Shown here: piece after piece, positions 1 through 13,158 of the stretch
How the letters are laid out: each line of letters opens with the position of its first letter
Position numbering within the stretch: position 1 is the first letter of the stretch
From: Thermothielavioides terrestris NRRL 8126
Taxonomy: Eukaryota > Ascomycota > Sordariomycetes > Sordariales > Chaetomiaceae
Direction of reading: 5' to 3'
Length of the DNA stretch: 64,000 bases
Assembly (NCBI RefSeq): GCF_000226115.1
Contig: NC_016462.1
Span: 930,001-994,000 of the forward strand
Program-made: the position numbers and the translations under genes
Notes under the pieces: model-generated
What the model was told of the DNA's origin: nothing
Seen by the model: only the letters and a program-made list of their open reading frames with translations
The model's database searches: none

Positions 1-2292
1 GAGCGAGATAGCTAGGCTTTTCAAAGGAATGGAATGATTGGGCTGTAAATGCATCCTTCGGCTTTGTCAGGGCGGCAGCCCTTCCATGCTCGTCACATTC
101 AACTTGAGTCGCCGAGGCAGATCGCCAGGAGTTACCGCCGAGGGGCCGTCGACACCGATGCCCTTGGAAGAATGTTCTGGAACTACACGGGTCATCATTT
201 GTCCCTCTTGTTGTGATTCTCATCTGCGCATGGGTGAACACTGTGTGACAGAGACTGGAACTAGCTGTGTGAAAGGGGTGGGACGTGGGAAGTCGAGGAG
301 CCGCCTCGCGGTGAGTGTGGCGCATGACAGGCCGGCGACATGGCATCAGCAGGGCGAGCTGAGATGACTACCAGGGGCACAAATGAGGTGCAGCAGGGGC
401 ACACATCGAAGGGCATCGGAACATCATTTTGCCACTGACCCTTGAGCCAGTCCGGCAACTTATTGCGCCCGCCTTCGGCGGCGTCTTCTCAGCTTCCCAG
501 CCGCCGGGGCGGCTGTCTTTGCGTCCCCGTCCAGCGCTGTAGCAGCCGCCTTTTCCGCGGCGGATTGTAACCACCAAGCGCCGGCTCATCACCAGGCCCC
601 AGAATGGTAAGGTCCGCTAGACCCAACGTGCTCCGGCGGAGCGAACCTCGGAGGTGAAGGCATAGGTGTCCGTATGGCTGCAAGCGCGTCCACCTCGGAC
701 GGTGTGAATTCTAGGCTATCAGAATCAAGAAGTGACAAGTCTTCAGGCTCCGGGAAGAGGCTCTCGTGGCGGCACTTCCATCCCGACGCCGGACGGTGAC
801 GGTCCCCCGGCACTTCGCAGTCCTTCTGCCAGTCTCCTCGTTCTTTACGCCACATCGTCATCGGACCATCATCGTCATGATTCGGTCGCCCACGTTGTTG
901 CCAAGGGATGCGATCTGCCCTCTCGCGAATTCGTTGCATTCCAACGAGTAAATGAACCAGAACCTGGATATTATGAAGCACTCGGCTTCAGAGGTCGAGG
1001 CGTCATTTTGGAGGGGCGAGCGTGGAGGAGGCGACGGACGTTCGCCGTACTCGAGGCTCTTCCTTAGCTGGCCCGCCCTGTTGATGGGAGGCCGAGGGTC
1101 GGAAGGGGCTAGGGCGGTGTTAGATTCCCACTACCACTTATCGACGAAGTCCTTCGGCCATGGATTGACTCGGTCGGGAATCCCCCACTCGGGTTCCAGG
1201 TGCCAAGACGCTGCCAGCGCATCCTGACATTACGGCACACGATGACGGCGAGTCTCTTACAGTCCGTCTAGACCTTGAGAAATTCTTGATGGAAGACCTG
1301 TATGGTTGGCTAATGCAAAACGAGCTCAATTGTTCTTGTTCGAGCCGGCCCTCTTGGCAGTATCGCGCACCAGGAAAATAAGGCCGATGGCGCTGAGCGT
1401 GACGACGAGATTGCGAGATTCATTGTTGTTCGAAGGCCGGCTCAGAAGCTCCGTCGATTCCGCTAACACGGCCTCCCGCGGCCGGTCGAGAACTGGGTGA
1501 TGCAGGGCTTCTTCGGAGTTGGACTCGCTCAAGGAGCACGTATACGGCGGAAGACCGTCACGCTCAAAGCGTGTTTCATGAACGGTCGAGCCGTCTCGGG
1601 TCGGCAGTCAACAGTTCGAGAATCGGCAACGCCTGCGCGGTAATGTCGTTCCGGAGATCCGACCCATCGAAATCTGGCGGCATCCGCCCGTTTGAACGAC
1701 AGCTGAGCCGTTCCTGGCCAGTCGATTTTTGACGCGCGCCAAATCTGCTTGCCACGAGCTACCTAGTTACTGGCCGCTTGAAAGCGCCAGTTGTGTGACC
1801 ATCCAGCATGCTTCTGCCTGGTGAACAGGGTGGTTGTGAAACTCATGTTGTTGGGTGTTGGCTCGTTTGGCTTACACCCCCATCACCGTCCTGACATGAG
1901 GAAGTCATTTGTATTTTTGTGCATCGAGAGTTCGTTCTTTTGAGGACGTTGGAGAGGAGAGGTTCGACTCGCACTGACAACGGGCGCGGCTGGGCGCTGA
2001 AGGACTCGGGTTTGGCGCAGCGCCATACCCGATCGGGAAGGCCGCTAAACCCGGCTGGTAGGACAGCGAGCTCTCCATCACTCCCTTTCACAGAGACACA
2101 AAGCTAGGTATCTTACGATGGTCCACGGAGATTCCAAACATTGCCAGCTGAGTAACCGGGCAGCTACTCATAAAAGATGCTGCGGAGGCTTCGTCGCAAG
2201 GGATTGCTATAGGAATCCGGCATAACCCGTGCTCAGCCGGAGTCAGCAACAAGATCGGGCAGGCAACCTGGAACAACGACAACGATGCAACG
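1..2292. other. Gene-free left end, no supported gene
   Basis: About 2.3 kb in which every open frame is short and none shows a recognisable domain, a credible splice pattern or a good start context. A 68-codon minus-strand frame (1326-1532) ends in a hydrophobic stretch that vaguely recalls the start of a fungal transporter, but nothing continues it. The stretch probably contains the promoter of the helicase gene that starts at 2293. I see no tRNA, tandem repeat or transposon end. Confidence 0.5.
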
Positions 2293-3924
2293 ATGCCTCT
2301 CGCGAGGAGCGACTCGTTCCGGGACATCGACTTCACCCTTCGACGCCAATTCAACAAGGAGTCATTCAGGTATCACCAAGCACTCTCTATGAGTCTCGAA
2401 TTTGTGTATGTGAATTCACACTTCGAACAGACCATTCCAGCGCGAGATTATCCTCGCGGCCCTCGATGGCAAAGATGTCTTCGTCCAGGCAGCCACATCG
2501 TTCGGCAAGAGCTTGTGTTTCCAGCTTCCTGCTGTGATAGATCGGGGAAGTAGGTAGATAGTTCAGAAGTTGCCACTAGGGGTGACAGAAGCTGAGCTGA
2601 CCTCTCGCCCAGTTACGATTGTGATATCCCCTCTGCTTAGCCTCATGGTATGCCGTGACCCAGAGCCATTCTCGTCCCCTCAGGCTCGCGGCTGACCTCA
2701 CAGATGAACCAAGTCGAGGCCCTCCGCGCCGCCAACGTAGATGCCCGCACGCTAAACAGCAACACCCCGCTGGCCGAGCGGGACTACATCTACCAGGACC
2801 TCGCCACAGGCCATCCGCACACCCGCCTTCTCTACGTGACGCCCGAGCTCTGCTCCTTGGACCGCTTCCGTGAGCGCCTCAAGCTGGTCCACGAGCAGAA
2901 AGAGCTCGCCCGCGTCGTCGTCGACGAAGCCCACTGTATCTCAGAATGGGGCCACGACTTCCGCAAGGACTTTAAGCGCCTCTCGTGGTTCCGCGAAACC
3001 TTCCCGGACGTGCCCATCATGTGTCTGACAGCAACGGCCAACGCACAAGTCCGCTGGGACATCCTCTCCACCCTCGGTCTGGACAAGACTCCCGACCGGT
3101 TGAGGAACTTCACCATGACCGCCCACCGCCCGAATCTCCACCTCGAAGTGCGCTTCACCAGCGACGAGGCCAACGACCGCTACGACGACTTCGTCACCTG
3201 GCTACAGGGCGTGTACGCGCGGCGCGCGGCACCCGACCGCAAGCCCGAGCTCGAAGCAGCCGGCGAGCGCGTCGACAGCGTCCCTGGGATCATCTACACC
3301 ATCTCGCGCGACGAGTGCGAGTCTCTCGCGGCCGCCCTCCGCTGCGACAAGATCGGCGCCCGGCCGTTCCACGCCAAGCTGCCCAAGGAAGTCAAGGAGG
3401 AGACGCTGGCGCGGTGGCTTGCCAACGAGCCCGGGTACAGCATCATCGTGGCGACCACGGCCTTCGGCATGGGCATCGACAAGGAGAACGTGCGGTTTGT
3501 CGTGCACTGGCGGCTGCCCAAGAGCTTCGAGGGCTACTACCAGGAGGCCGGCCGAGCGGGGCGCGACGGCAATGCGAGCTACTGCTTCCTGTACTATGCG
3601 CGCGAGGACAGGGACCGGGTGTGCAATATGGTCATGAGGGACGGCCCGGCGGCGAGGGACGGGGCGGGCGACCGGAACAGGCAGGCAAGGTTGCAGAGTC
3701 TGAACCGGCTGGTCCAGTACTGCGAAGATACGGATACCTGCCGGCATGCAGCAATCTGCAGATATTTCGGGGAGGAGCAGGTGCCCGAGTGCGATTATGC
3801 CTGTGATTGGCACAAGGACGCGCCCGGCCTGAAGAAGAGGATGATGAAGGGGCTGGCGAGCGAGGAGTGGGTAAGCACGCAGCGGGAAGAAGGGATGTAC
3901 GACGATTATTACTATAGTGATTAG
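2293..3924 (+). CDS. RecQ-family ATP-dependent DNA helicase, short form
   Basis: Four exons rebuilt from splice sites: 2293-2369, 2431-2549, 2613-2647 and 2704-3924, giving 483 aa. Frames join cleanly across all three introns. Motif 0/I lies near residues 26-53 (SFRPFQ, then AATSFGKS as Walker A), motif Ia ends exon 3 (SPLLSLM), and the DEAH box (VVDEAHCISEWGHDFR) is near 149-162. The second RecA lobe carries ATTAFGMGIDK and the YYQEAGRAGRDG motif VI. Four cysteines near 410-445 form the RecQ zinc-binding region. The protein ends about 40 residues later, so no RQC winged helix or HRDC domain is visible, unlike BLM/Sgs1-type enzymes. RecQ helicases unwind 3'-tailed DNA, forks and recombination intermediates in the nucleus. 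The start at 2293 is the first ATG in frame and gives a short N-terminus; an extra upstream exon cannot be excluded. Confidence 0.9.
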
Positions 3925-4280
3925 AGCTGGAGAGGGAGAGAGGTTTGATGATACCCTAGCCAACTTGGAGGAATTAGACCATGACCACACGTCTCGGACT
4001 ATAACCCGCCTCGTCCCTGCTTGACCAAGTGTACAAGCGCTGCATGGCAAGGAGAGTGATTCGGATGAAAAGAAGGGCCGGCAAGCGGTGCTGCGGGGCT
4101 GGAGTTTTCGTTGCAGAACCGTCGTCTACGGTTGACTCAAATGATGCCTGAGAGTCCCGAATCCTTCGGGGTAGCTTTACCCATATCAGCCAGGCTGCCC
4201 ACACCCCATGTTCAACATCGGGTTCAAGCACATCCATCCCCCCCCCCTCTCCCCGTAACCCCCCCCAAGCCGTCCAATTT
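3925..4280. other. Convergent intergenic region
   Basis: The 3' ends of the helicase gene (plus) and the CCE1-like gene (minus) face each other here. The stretch should hold both 3' UTRs and poly(A) signals. It has C runs near 4238-4267 but no gene that I can support. Confidence 0.6.
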
Positions 4281-5495
4281 TCACCCCCTATGCTCATCGA
4301 GCAGTTCCGGTTGTTGCTTCACCAGACTTTCCAAATTTCTCTGCCACTGGAGCCAAACCATCCCCTGCAGCACGGCATCGGACAAGTCATCCATCTTAGT
4401 CACCAGCTCATCCGCCGCCTTTTTCTCCGCCCTCACTGTTCCCTTACGGTACCCCTTATGCTTCTCACCACCGCCAGCCTTCTTCCTCTCTCTTGCCTCC
4501 CACCCCTCCAGAAACAGGCCCGCCATCTCCCTCGCTTGCGCCGTCTTCGGTACCACCATCTCGCCATCGCGTAACCACCCCGTCAACAGGTCGACCTTCT
4601 CCCTCTTCAGCGCCAGATACGCCGCGTTCTTCCCTTTCCCTCTGATGACCCCATCCCCGGCCGGTAACCTCTCCCCGTCCGCCCCAGAAGGGAACAAAAA
4701 CCCGCCCACCCGCTTCGGCGGTACCGAGCTCACCTCCCCGTCCCACCCGCCTACCTCTGCCACCACTCCCACCCCTGCCCCTACCCCTGCCCCTCCCCCG
4801 AGCCCACCAAGACCATCACCACCACCATCAGCAACATCATCATCATCGGCCCCGGAGCGCCTCCCGCGCCGCAGCGCGGCCAGCACGGCGTGCAGCATCG
4901 CCTCGAGCGTGTTCACGCGCAGCGTCCACTCGAAGATGGCGGCGCCGCCGGCCGTGCGGAAGCGCTGGCGCTCGATCAGCACGTGGCTCGGCCGCAGCGG
5001 CAGCAGGTGGGTGGTTGCCAGGCGCAGGGCGAGGGCGGCGAGGGCGGCGGGGGAGAATTCTTCTTCACTATCGTCATCTTCTTCTTTTCTTCCTTCTTCG
5101 TGGTCTTCGCGGGTTAGGTTTGGGTTCTGTCCGCCTTTGGTTTGGTCTGCTTTTGGTGGGGGTGGGGTCGGGGTTGAGGGGAGGGTCAGATCCAGGCGGT
5201 GCCACGCGTGGAGGTGGACGGGGGAGGTTATTATGGCGGGGGAGGAAGCGGGCTGCTGGGATGGTGAGGCGGGGGGTTGTTGGGCTGCGGGGCTGAGGAG
5301 GCAGAAGGCAAAGTTCCTGAGGCCGAGGTCGATGCTGAGGATGCGGACGGTTGGGGGCAGGGGCTGGAGGCGTCTGGCGGCCCGGCGGAGGCGCTGGACG
5401 AGGGTTGCTTTGGTGCCGGACTTTTTGAGCCCGCACGAGGCGCAGAGGGCTCGCAGCGAGGCCGCGGACTGTTTGATCAGGGGCGGGTTGGTCAT
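4281..5495 (-). CDS. CCE1: Mitochondrial Holliday junction resolvase, Cce1/Ydc2 family
   Basis: Single exon, 404 aa, starting at the ATG at 5495. An N-terminal SAP-like DNA-binding motif (about residues 12-42, LRALCASCGLKKSGTKATL) precedes an RNase H-fold resolvase core. The expected acidic catalytic residues are visible: Asp56 in SIDLGLRNFAF, Glu175 in VLIERQRF, and Asp369/370/373 in KMDDLSDAVLQG near the C-terminus. This matches yeast Cce1 and fission yeast Ydc2, which cleave four-way junctions in mitochondrial DNA and help mtDNA segregation. A Pro/Gly/Ala-rich insert (about 205-250) and an acidic stretch (about 130-146) are low-complexity additions. The gene is divergent from GLR1 with about 670 bp between start codons. 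The family assignment is strong; mitochondrial location is taken from the family, since no textbook presequence is obvious. Confidence 0.9.
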   Translation of the reverse strand: MTNPPLIKQSAASLRALCASCGLKKSGTKATLVQRLRRAARRLQPLPPTVRILSIDLGLRNFAFCLLSPAAQQPPASPSQQPASSPAIITSPVHLHAWHRLDLTLPSTPTPPPPKADQTKGGQNPNLTREDHEEGRKEEDDDSEEEFSPAALAALALRLATTHLLPLRPSHVLIERQRFRTAGGAAIFEWTLRVNTLEAMLHAVLAALRRGRRSGADDDDVADGGGDGLGGLGGGAGVGAGVGVVAEVGGWDGEVSSVPPKRVGGFLFPSGADGERLPAGDGVIRGKGKNAAYLALKREKVDLLTGWLRDGEMVVPKTAQAREMAGLFLEGWEARERKKAGGGEKHKGYRKGTVRAEKKAADELVTKMDDLSDAVLQGMVWLQWQRNLESLVKQQPELLDEHRG

Positions 5496-7777
<2,282 letters not shown>

Positions 7778-8503
7778 AGATGTGGGTTGTGTGAGGAATA
7801 GACAGGTAGATAGCGCATGGATGTAGTTGAATACCCGTTGTATCTCGGCCTCCCCCTAAACCCTAAACATGGAGTGAGGAAGATGTGATCGAGTGGGAGT
7901 GGAACAGCCACATAGCACAGTATCGAGGTAAAATAAACTTATATGGAGCTCAAGAGGGACGCCGACACCCATATTCTGCCAATCCGCTCCCTGGTCGCCG
8001 GTGAGATGCTTCAATATGCTCATTACGCTCGCCGCCGCAACCGCGACCACATCCAACCCTAACCCTCGACGATTGAGCCGAAGCTCCCGAGGAGCACGGC
8101 TTACGTAAACAGCTACCGCTGCATTGCGGCCATCCAATTCCTCGCTCGCAAAAAGTCACACCACCTTGCCCGAGCTTCCTCCAATCCGAGCGTCAAGTTG
8201 CCCGATCGCTAGTGTCACAACCGGAACAAGCTCGAATTCACCTCATTCAACCTACCTCCAAGGCAGGACACAACACCACCACCACAACCACGCAACAACA
8301 CACACTCTCCTCTCATTCAAGGTACGAGACCAATTCATCCCGCCGACCCCAATCCCCTCCGCAGCCGCATCCCCAATCGCAATTGCCCCTCGCATCAACC
8401 ACAACCCCCAACCATCCCGTCCCGTCCCGTCCCGTCTCCTCCTCCTCCGCCCGCAAACTAACTAGGTAACCACCGCGCGACGCCGGTGCTCTGCTCGACA
8501 CAG
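7778..8503. other. Intergenic region with possible COX8 5'-UTR intron
   Basis: Holds the GLR1 3' UTR and the promoter and 5' UTR of the COX8-like gene. The leader is pyrimidine- and CA-rich and contains four tandem tcccg units at about 8416-8435. A plausible 5'-UTR intron runs from a gtacga donor at 8322 to an actaactag branch/acceptor ending at 8465, just before the start codon. The intron is inferred from the signals only. Confidence 0.45.
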
Positions 8504-8956
8504 ATGCTCTCCGCCACCGCCGCTACCCGCACCGCTGCCGCGCGCACCGCTGCCGCCGCCGCCGCCCGCAGCAGCGCCAGCCGCGGCCTGCACACGACCC
8601 GCGCCCGCCTCTCGTCGCCGTACCACTACCCCGAGGGCCCGCTGTCCAACATCCCGTTCAACCCGCGCAAGCGCGGGCCCGGCTTCACCATCGGCTACTG
8701 GACGTTCTGCGTGACGGGGTTTAGCCTGCCTTTTCTCGTTGCCGGTATGCATACACTTTTTTCCCCCTGTTTTCTGTTGGCCTGTTTTGCTTGTTTTTAC
8801 TTGCTTCTTTTTTCTGGAAAAGGGTTGGGAGGTTGGGCTGGGAGGAGAGAGGAGGAGGAGGAGCGGGGAGGATGGGGAAGGAGTTGGGTGATGATGAATC
8901 TGGTGCTGACGCTGTGGAATACAGTCTGGCAGACGTACCACCCCGCCAAGGCGTAA
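8504..8956 (+). CDS. COX8: Cytochrome c oxidase subunit 8 (mammalian COX7C type)
   Basis: Two exons (8504-8744 and 8925-8956), 90 aa. The Ala/Arg-rich N-terminus (residues about 1-38, ending near RGLHTTRA) is a typical mitochondrial presequence. The mature part contains a conserved NIPFNPRKRGP-like segment, then a single membrane helix (about residues 62-82), and ends in a short tail encoded by the small second exon. This order matches yeast Cox8 and animal COX7C, a small integral subunit of respiratory complex IV in the inner mitochondrial membrane. The 180-nt intron falls right after the helix. The start at 8504 is preferred because the in-frame codon at 8486 is GTG. Confidence 0.9.
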   Translation: MLSATAATRTAAARTAAAAAARSSASRGLHTTRARLSSPYHYPEGPLSNIPFNPRKRGPGFTIGYWTFCVTGFSLPFLVAGMHTLFSPCFLLACFACFYLLLFSGKGLGGWAGRREEEEERGGWGRSWVMMNLVLTLWNTVWQTYHPAKA

Positions 8957-9414
8957 AGTGGTGGGCTGGGTATCATTGGCTCGGATGCTGCGGCAGATTG
9001 TGAGCGTGGGAAGATGGTACTCGCGGCTCCCGATGTTCGCGTGATACGGGGCTGGGAAAAGGCTTGTGGGCCGGGGAGGGGCCTGTGTATATTGATCCGG
9101 GGCCGATAGAGTAAAACATCAAGACGATTTGTTTCCTTGGGTCGCTCTAGTGGAGGCCTGTGTCTTGGATATTGTGCTGGCTTCGGTGGGGAGGAAAGGG
9201 TGTATTGGGATTATGGTGAGGTGCCCCCATCTCGATGCCCTGCTCATCTCGGAACGATGATGGCCTGGTTCCTATCAGCTTAAGGGGTAGGGGGGATATC
9301 TGTCGTGGATGGTGTCACACATCCTTCCTGACAGCCCACCCTTACTCACAGAGGGAGATGACTGGTGCCGATACTGGGATCGATTCTCGGTGTGGTGCGG
9401 ACTAACGAATCAGT
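8957..9414. other. Intergenic region
   Basis: Contains the 3' UTR of the COX8-like gene and the upstream region of the fusion gene that starts near 9415. I see no repeat, RNA gene or convincing open frame. Confidence 0.5.
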
Positions 9415-11571
9415 ATGTCTCTGACTGTATTCCATACCGAGGCTTGGAGGCGGCGCACGGACCAGCGAACTCGCCTTTCATTCGAGGACAGCGACCTCTG
9501 TGCAGGCGACTCCAAAGCAAGCAGCTCCTGGGCACACTATGTTGTGTTGTGTTCATGCTCCACCACAATTTGCGGTTGCGACTCGCCCGATTGTGCCGAT
9601 GCTTACTTGGACATGGAAGTCCGTGAAGGCTTCTCGGAGCTGTCAGCCAAGGCGCTAGGCGTGATACGCAGCGTGAAGCTCCCGCACCCCAAGGGCGTCT
9701 TGTTGGAGTGCTTCGTCACCGAAGCTGCTGACTGCGATCGGGCTGCCCAACATCTGCTGGACCGAATCCCTGCCGAAGGCACCAAAGGCGACGTTGCCGC
9801 TTGTCTTGACGCTTTCTGCTCCGATTGGGTCAGGCTGGTTTCCTACTGTAAGCAACCCCTCACCCTTCTCTCTTCTGCCTGCTGCCTTCTGGCTGACAAT
9901 CGTTCTTCCCTTCGACATAGTTGTGCACGATGGTCCGGGCCGGCCGTTGCGTGACCGCCGCTATGTGCCTGTAATCACGCGACGTGAAGGCGGCATCTGC
10001 CGCCTTTCGGGTCTAGGCGACTCGTGGCGGGATCGCCTTGCTGTGTATCCTATCCTGCCCGTCTTTGAGAACCACCAAGTTAAACTCGACCCGGTAGGTA
10101 GGCCTGCAACCAGGACTGGTCGACACTTCTTGGGATTCTGAGGTGGCTAATATTTGGCTCTCTTGTTGTTCAGGCCCTTCACGGCCTGCTTGGTGTGTTT
10201 CTGGGGCCAGAACTTAGCGAATGGGTCCTTGCCGGTTGTCAAGATCCGTGCTATCCTTTTGGCAGCCACTGGCTTGTGCGAACGTCTGCAGCTGCGGCCC
10301 TTTCTGAGGGATTTTGGAAGATTTATGCCATGCCCACGACACGCTGGGAAGTGAGCACCTGCCGGGAGGTGAGGACCAGGCTTGGAGTCTAAATCCAATA
10401 CGGACTAGGGGAACTCTGTTGCTGATATTCTTGCGCCATACAGTATTCACTCAACCCGAATGGCATAGGCGGCCCCTCGGAGCCTGCCATCGTGAAAGCC
10501 TTGGGGCTGGATCGAGACCTACGACTCTTCGACAAATCTGGATGTGATATTGATCTACCGGATGGTCGAGCATTGGAGCTGGTCGCTCGGTTCTCCAAGC
10601 CCATTAGCTGGGTCCGTGTCTCGAATTCGATCAGTCAGAGGCAAGCTCGCGGCCACCTGGCATCTCTATACACAACGCTTTCTGCCATGGCATGCCGGCT
10701 CTTGTCCGCAGCCTGGGGGCCGTTCTCCCACGCGTTTTGGTTTCTTTGGCGCCGTGTACCGAGCCGTGTCCGAATTCGGGCCTACGCTGTGCTTTATCGT
10801 GCTGGCAGGTTTGTGTACGGGCCCACTGCTATCAAAGTGCAGAGACTACCCTGCAATATGTTCATCAAGTATTGCAGTGTGTCTTCGGACGGGCCTTTAC
10901 GGAACGAATACGGCGCCTTGCAGCTGATTCGAAGGTACTCGAATCTTAACGTGCCACGGCCGCTAGACTTCGTCTCTGATTCGGAGCGATCCTACATGGT
11001 GACGTCCCGCATTCCTGGGCACAGGCTGGGCGAGATGTTCACTGTGCTTACCGACGACCAGTTGCACAAGTTGGGTATGGAACTGAACGATTTTCTTGCC
11101 AAGCTTCGTGCCATGCCCAAGGAAGTGAGGCCTGGTACGGCGCCAATGAAGGCTGTCACCGGCGCTACAGGTGGAGGTTGTCATCATGTCCGGATGGAGT
11201 TGATCTCTGGAACGCGAAAACCAAACGGTCCATTCGCAACCGAGGAGGATTTTCACGAGTTCCTTCGCACACGACGGCCTCCACCCCCCGACGAGATCCA
11301 GCGTGGTGGGCATGACATCGTCTTGACTCACGGCGATCTATCACAACGGAATATCATCGTTGATGGTGACGGGAGGCTGGCTGGTATTGTGGACTGGGAA
11401 CACTCTGGCTGGTATCCGACGTATTGGGAATTCACCAGCTTCCGGTTTGGGCTGGAATCAAGGTATACGCCACAGCGGCTGTTGGACTTGGCCGACGACA
11501 TCTTTCAGGGTTTGGGGGACTTCGAACATGAACTTGCGGTGGAACGGCGGCTATGGGCACGGATCTTTTGA
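9415..11571 (+). CDS. HNH-like module fused to APH-type phosphotransferase
   Basis: Rebuilt as four exons: 9415-9847, 9921-10093, 10174-10368 and 10444-11571, 642 aa, with reading phase preserved at each junction. The N-terminal half has a Cys-containing segment near residues 170-190 (CRLSGLGDSWRD), then YPILPV, and a conserved-looking CYPFGSHWLVRTSAA block. From memory it resembles an HNH-nuclease-like module found in some fungal proteins, but I cannot point to a full HNH triad. The C-terminal half is a phosphotransferase of the aminoglycoside phosphotransferase/choline kinase fold: HGDLSQRN (His563, Asp565, Asn570) is the catalytic loop, and IVDWEHSGWYP (Asp584) is the metal-binding motif. 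Substrates of fungal members are mostly unknown, so resistance should not be assumed. The start is the least certain part; a shorter protein beginning at 10492 or 10688 is an alternative. Confidence 0.65.
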
Positions 11572-11679
11572 ACGGGAGATGTCCAGCACTCAAGATACCC
11601 GGCCTATCACACCTCAATTCGATCTGGCATCTCTCTCTCCTCTGCCATCATCCCCAAAACCCAGAAGGAGGTGAGCTGC

Positions 11680-12363
11680 TCACAGAATGCGAGCTGTCAC
11701 AGAGGGCAGCTCGTTGCTGTTTGTCTCTTTGGCCGCAAGCAATCTGCTCGCCCTGATCCTGAGCCTTGTCTCTACGTCTTCTGCAGGCCACAACCTGGTT
11801 AAATCTGGTCCCAGAAGAAGGAAAGCAAAGCCAACGGACAAGGCAAAGGGACGCCCTTTCCCACTCGCTTGGGTTCCCGACTTACCGACATGCAGCGGAA
11901 GGTTGAGAATGCCTGCCTTTTGGAGGGCAGCGACGGCAAGCTTTAGCCACGTGCGGCAGTTGAACGGCTCTCCTGTTCGCAAGGTCCCGCCCTCGGGAGG
12001 CACATGGACGCTTCTCATAGCCTCCTCGGCTTTGGCCCGCTTGTCAGGCTGAATGTTGCCGATTCCGACCAGGCAGATCATTGACGCGGTTGGCTGAATC
12101 TGGGGAAGGTCCTTGATTTCGTACTCCCACTGACCATTACGGTCAGTTGCCTGGTGTATCTGACCAGACTCTCCCGGACCGGCGAGGAGAAGCGCCCAGT
12201 GCTGCGATGCGTCAGCTATATGCGGGCGAACCCAGAGGGCTCAGCGAAAAACAAGGACTGGAGAATATACGTAAGCTTCTCCGACGGCCTTCCGCTCGTA
12301 GAGGACTACATAGAGTGTGTTTTCCTCGATCGGGTCACCGTGGAATTCGGTCCGTGCAGACAT
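11680..12363 (-). CDS. Small conserved fungal protein of unknown function
   Basis: Three exons on the minus strand: 12271-12363, 11886-12201 and 11680-11780, 169 aa. Phase is preserved at both introns (69 and 105 nt), and both have good donors (gtatat, gtaagt). The order of features is an N-terminal strand-rich segment (LYVVLYER), HWALLLAGPGESG at the start of exon 2, a WEYEIKDL-like strand, and a later FNCRTWLKLAVAALQKAGIL helix with a Cys. That arrangement recalls a widespread family of about 150-200-aa fungal proteins (DUF6914-like), named from memory. No signal peptide, membrane helix or catalytic motif is evident. It is convergent with the fusion gene, with about 110 bp between stop codons. 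Confidence 0.7.
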
Positions 12364-13158
12364 GGCGAGGTTGGCACGGCTCGCAGTGGTTGGGAAAAGG
12401 AGCGCGTGACCACCAGACAGGAAATGTATCTTCCACTTATGTTCTGCAGAGGGATGCGCTCGGGGGGAAGCCGTTGAGTTCTGCTAGCTAAGCGGCAAGC
12501 CGGCTGCTGCAACCTGATGGGAAGGTGCGGGGGACCACGCAGGGCCGGGCATTGTAGATGTCGGAAGGTCCCTCTAAGCACTTGCATCCTCGGGCAGCTT
12601 TCCACTCAACATGCTCCAATCTGCCTCTCAATCCCCGCAGTTCAGCGTTTGAAATAGCTGCATTGGGGCAACATTATATCCAGACATTCATGCTGTCCAG
12701 TCTTTCGTCCACCAATGTCGTTTGGAGGGGGACTCATCGCAAGATCGGAGCCACGGGCAGGAAGCAAGAACACCAGGTACTTTCGGTTGCCACCTTTCGC
12801 CGGAGAACCTGCCAACGATGGATCAGAGCCGTGAACAGGCTGCAGCACTAATCGCCGACTGCTTGAATGCTTCTCCAAAGTAATAACACTGTTTGCTCGG
12901 AGCCGTGTATGGTAAAATACCATACGTTACCAAATATACGAAGTCTAGTGTATATGCACGGTCTATACGCACAGACCCGCGGTCCCTGAGGGCCCTTACT
13001 GCGTCCAGCCAGCCTGCGCCGGTTCCTGGATCAACTGCAGCACTGAAACACGAAGCCTTCCCCCACACCACCAGACGACCTCTCCCCGCGGAGGCGCGCC
13101 CTTCGACACGACGCGAGATGGTCTGAGACGGCGAAGGAGCACAGCAGACAGCGCAGCG
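12364..13158. other. Intergenic region, promoters of minus-strand gene and SEC6
   Basis: About 800 bp between the start of the small minus-strand gene and SEC6, so a divergent promoter region. Short frames here lack splice context or domains. A tact/accata-rich AT patch lies near 12900-12960. Confidence 0.5.

Noticed and set aside
1326..1532. 68-codon minus-strand frame, weak transporter N-terminus look
   Set aside because: Only one hydrophobic stretch, no continuation or splice donor that leads to more helices.
1955..1975. ggttcgactc box resembling a tRNA T-arm
   Set aside because: No matching acceptor stem, D-arm or anticodon arm upstream within 80 bp.
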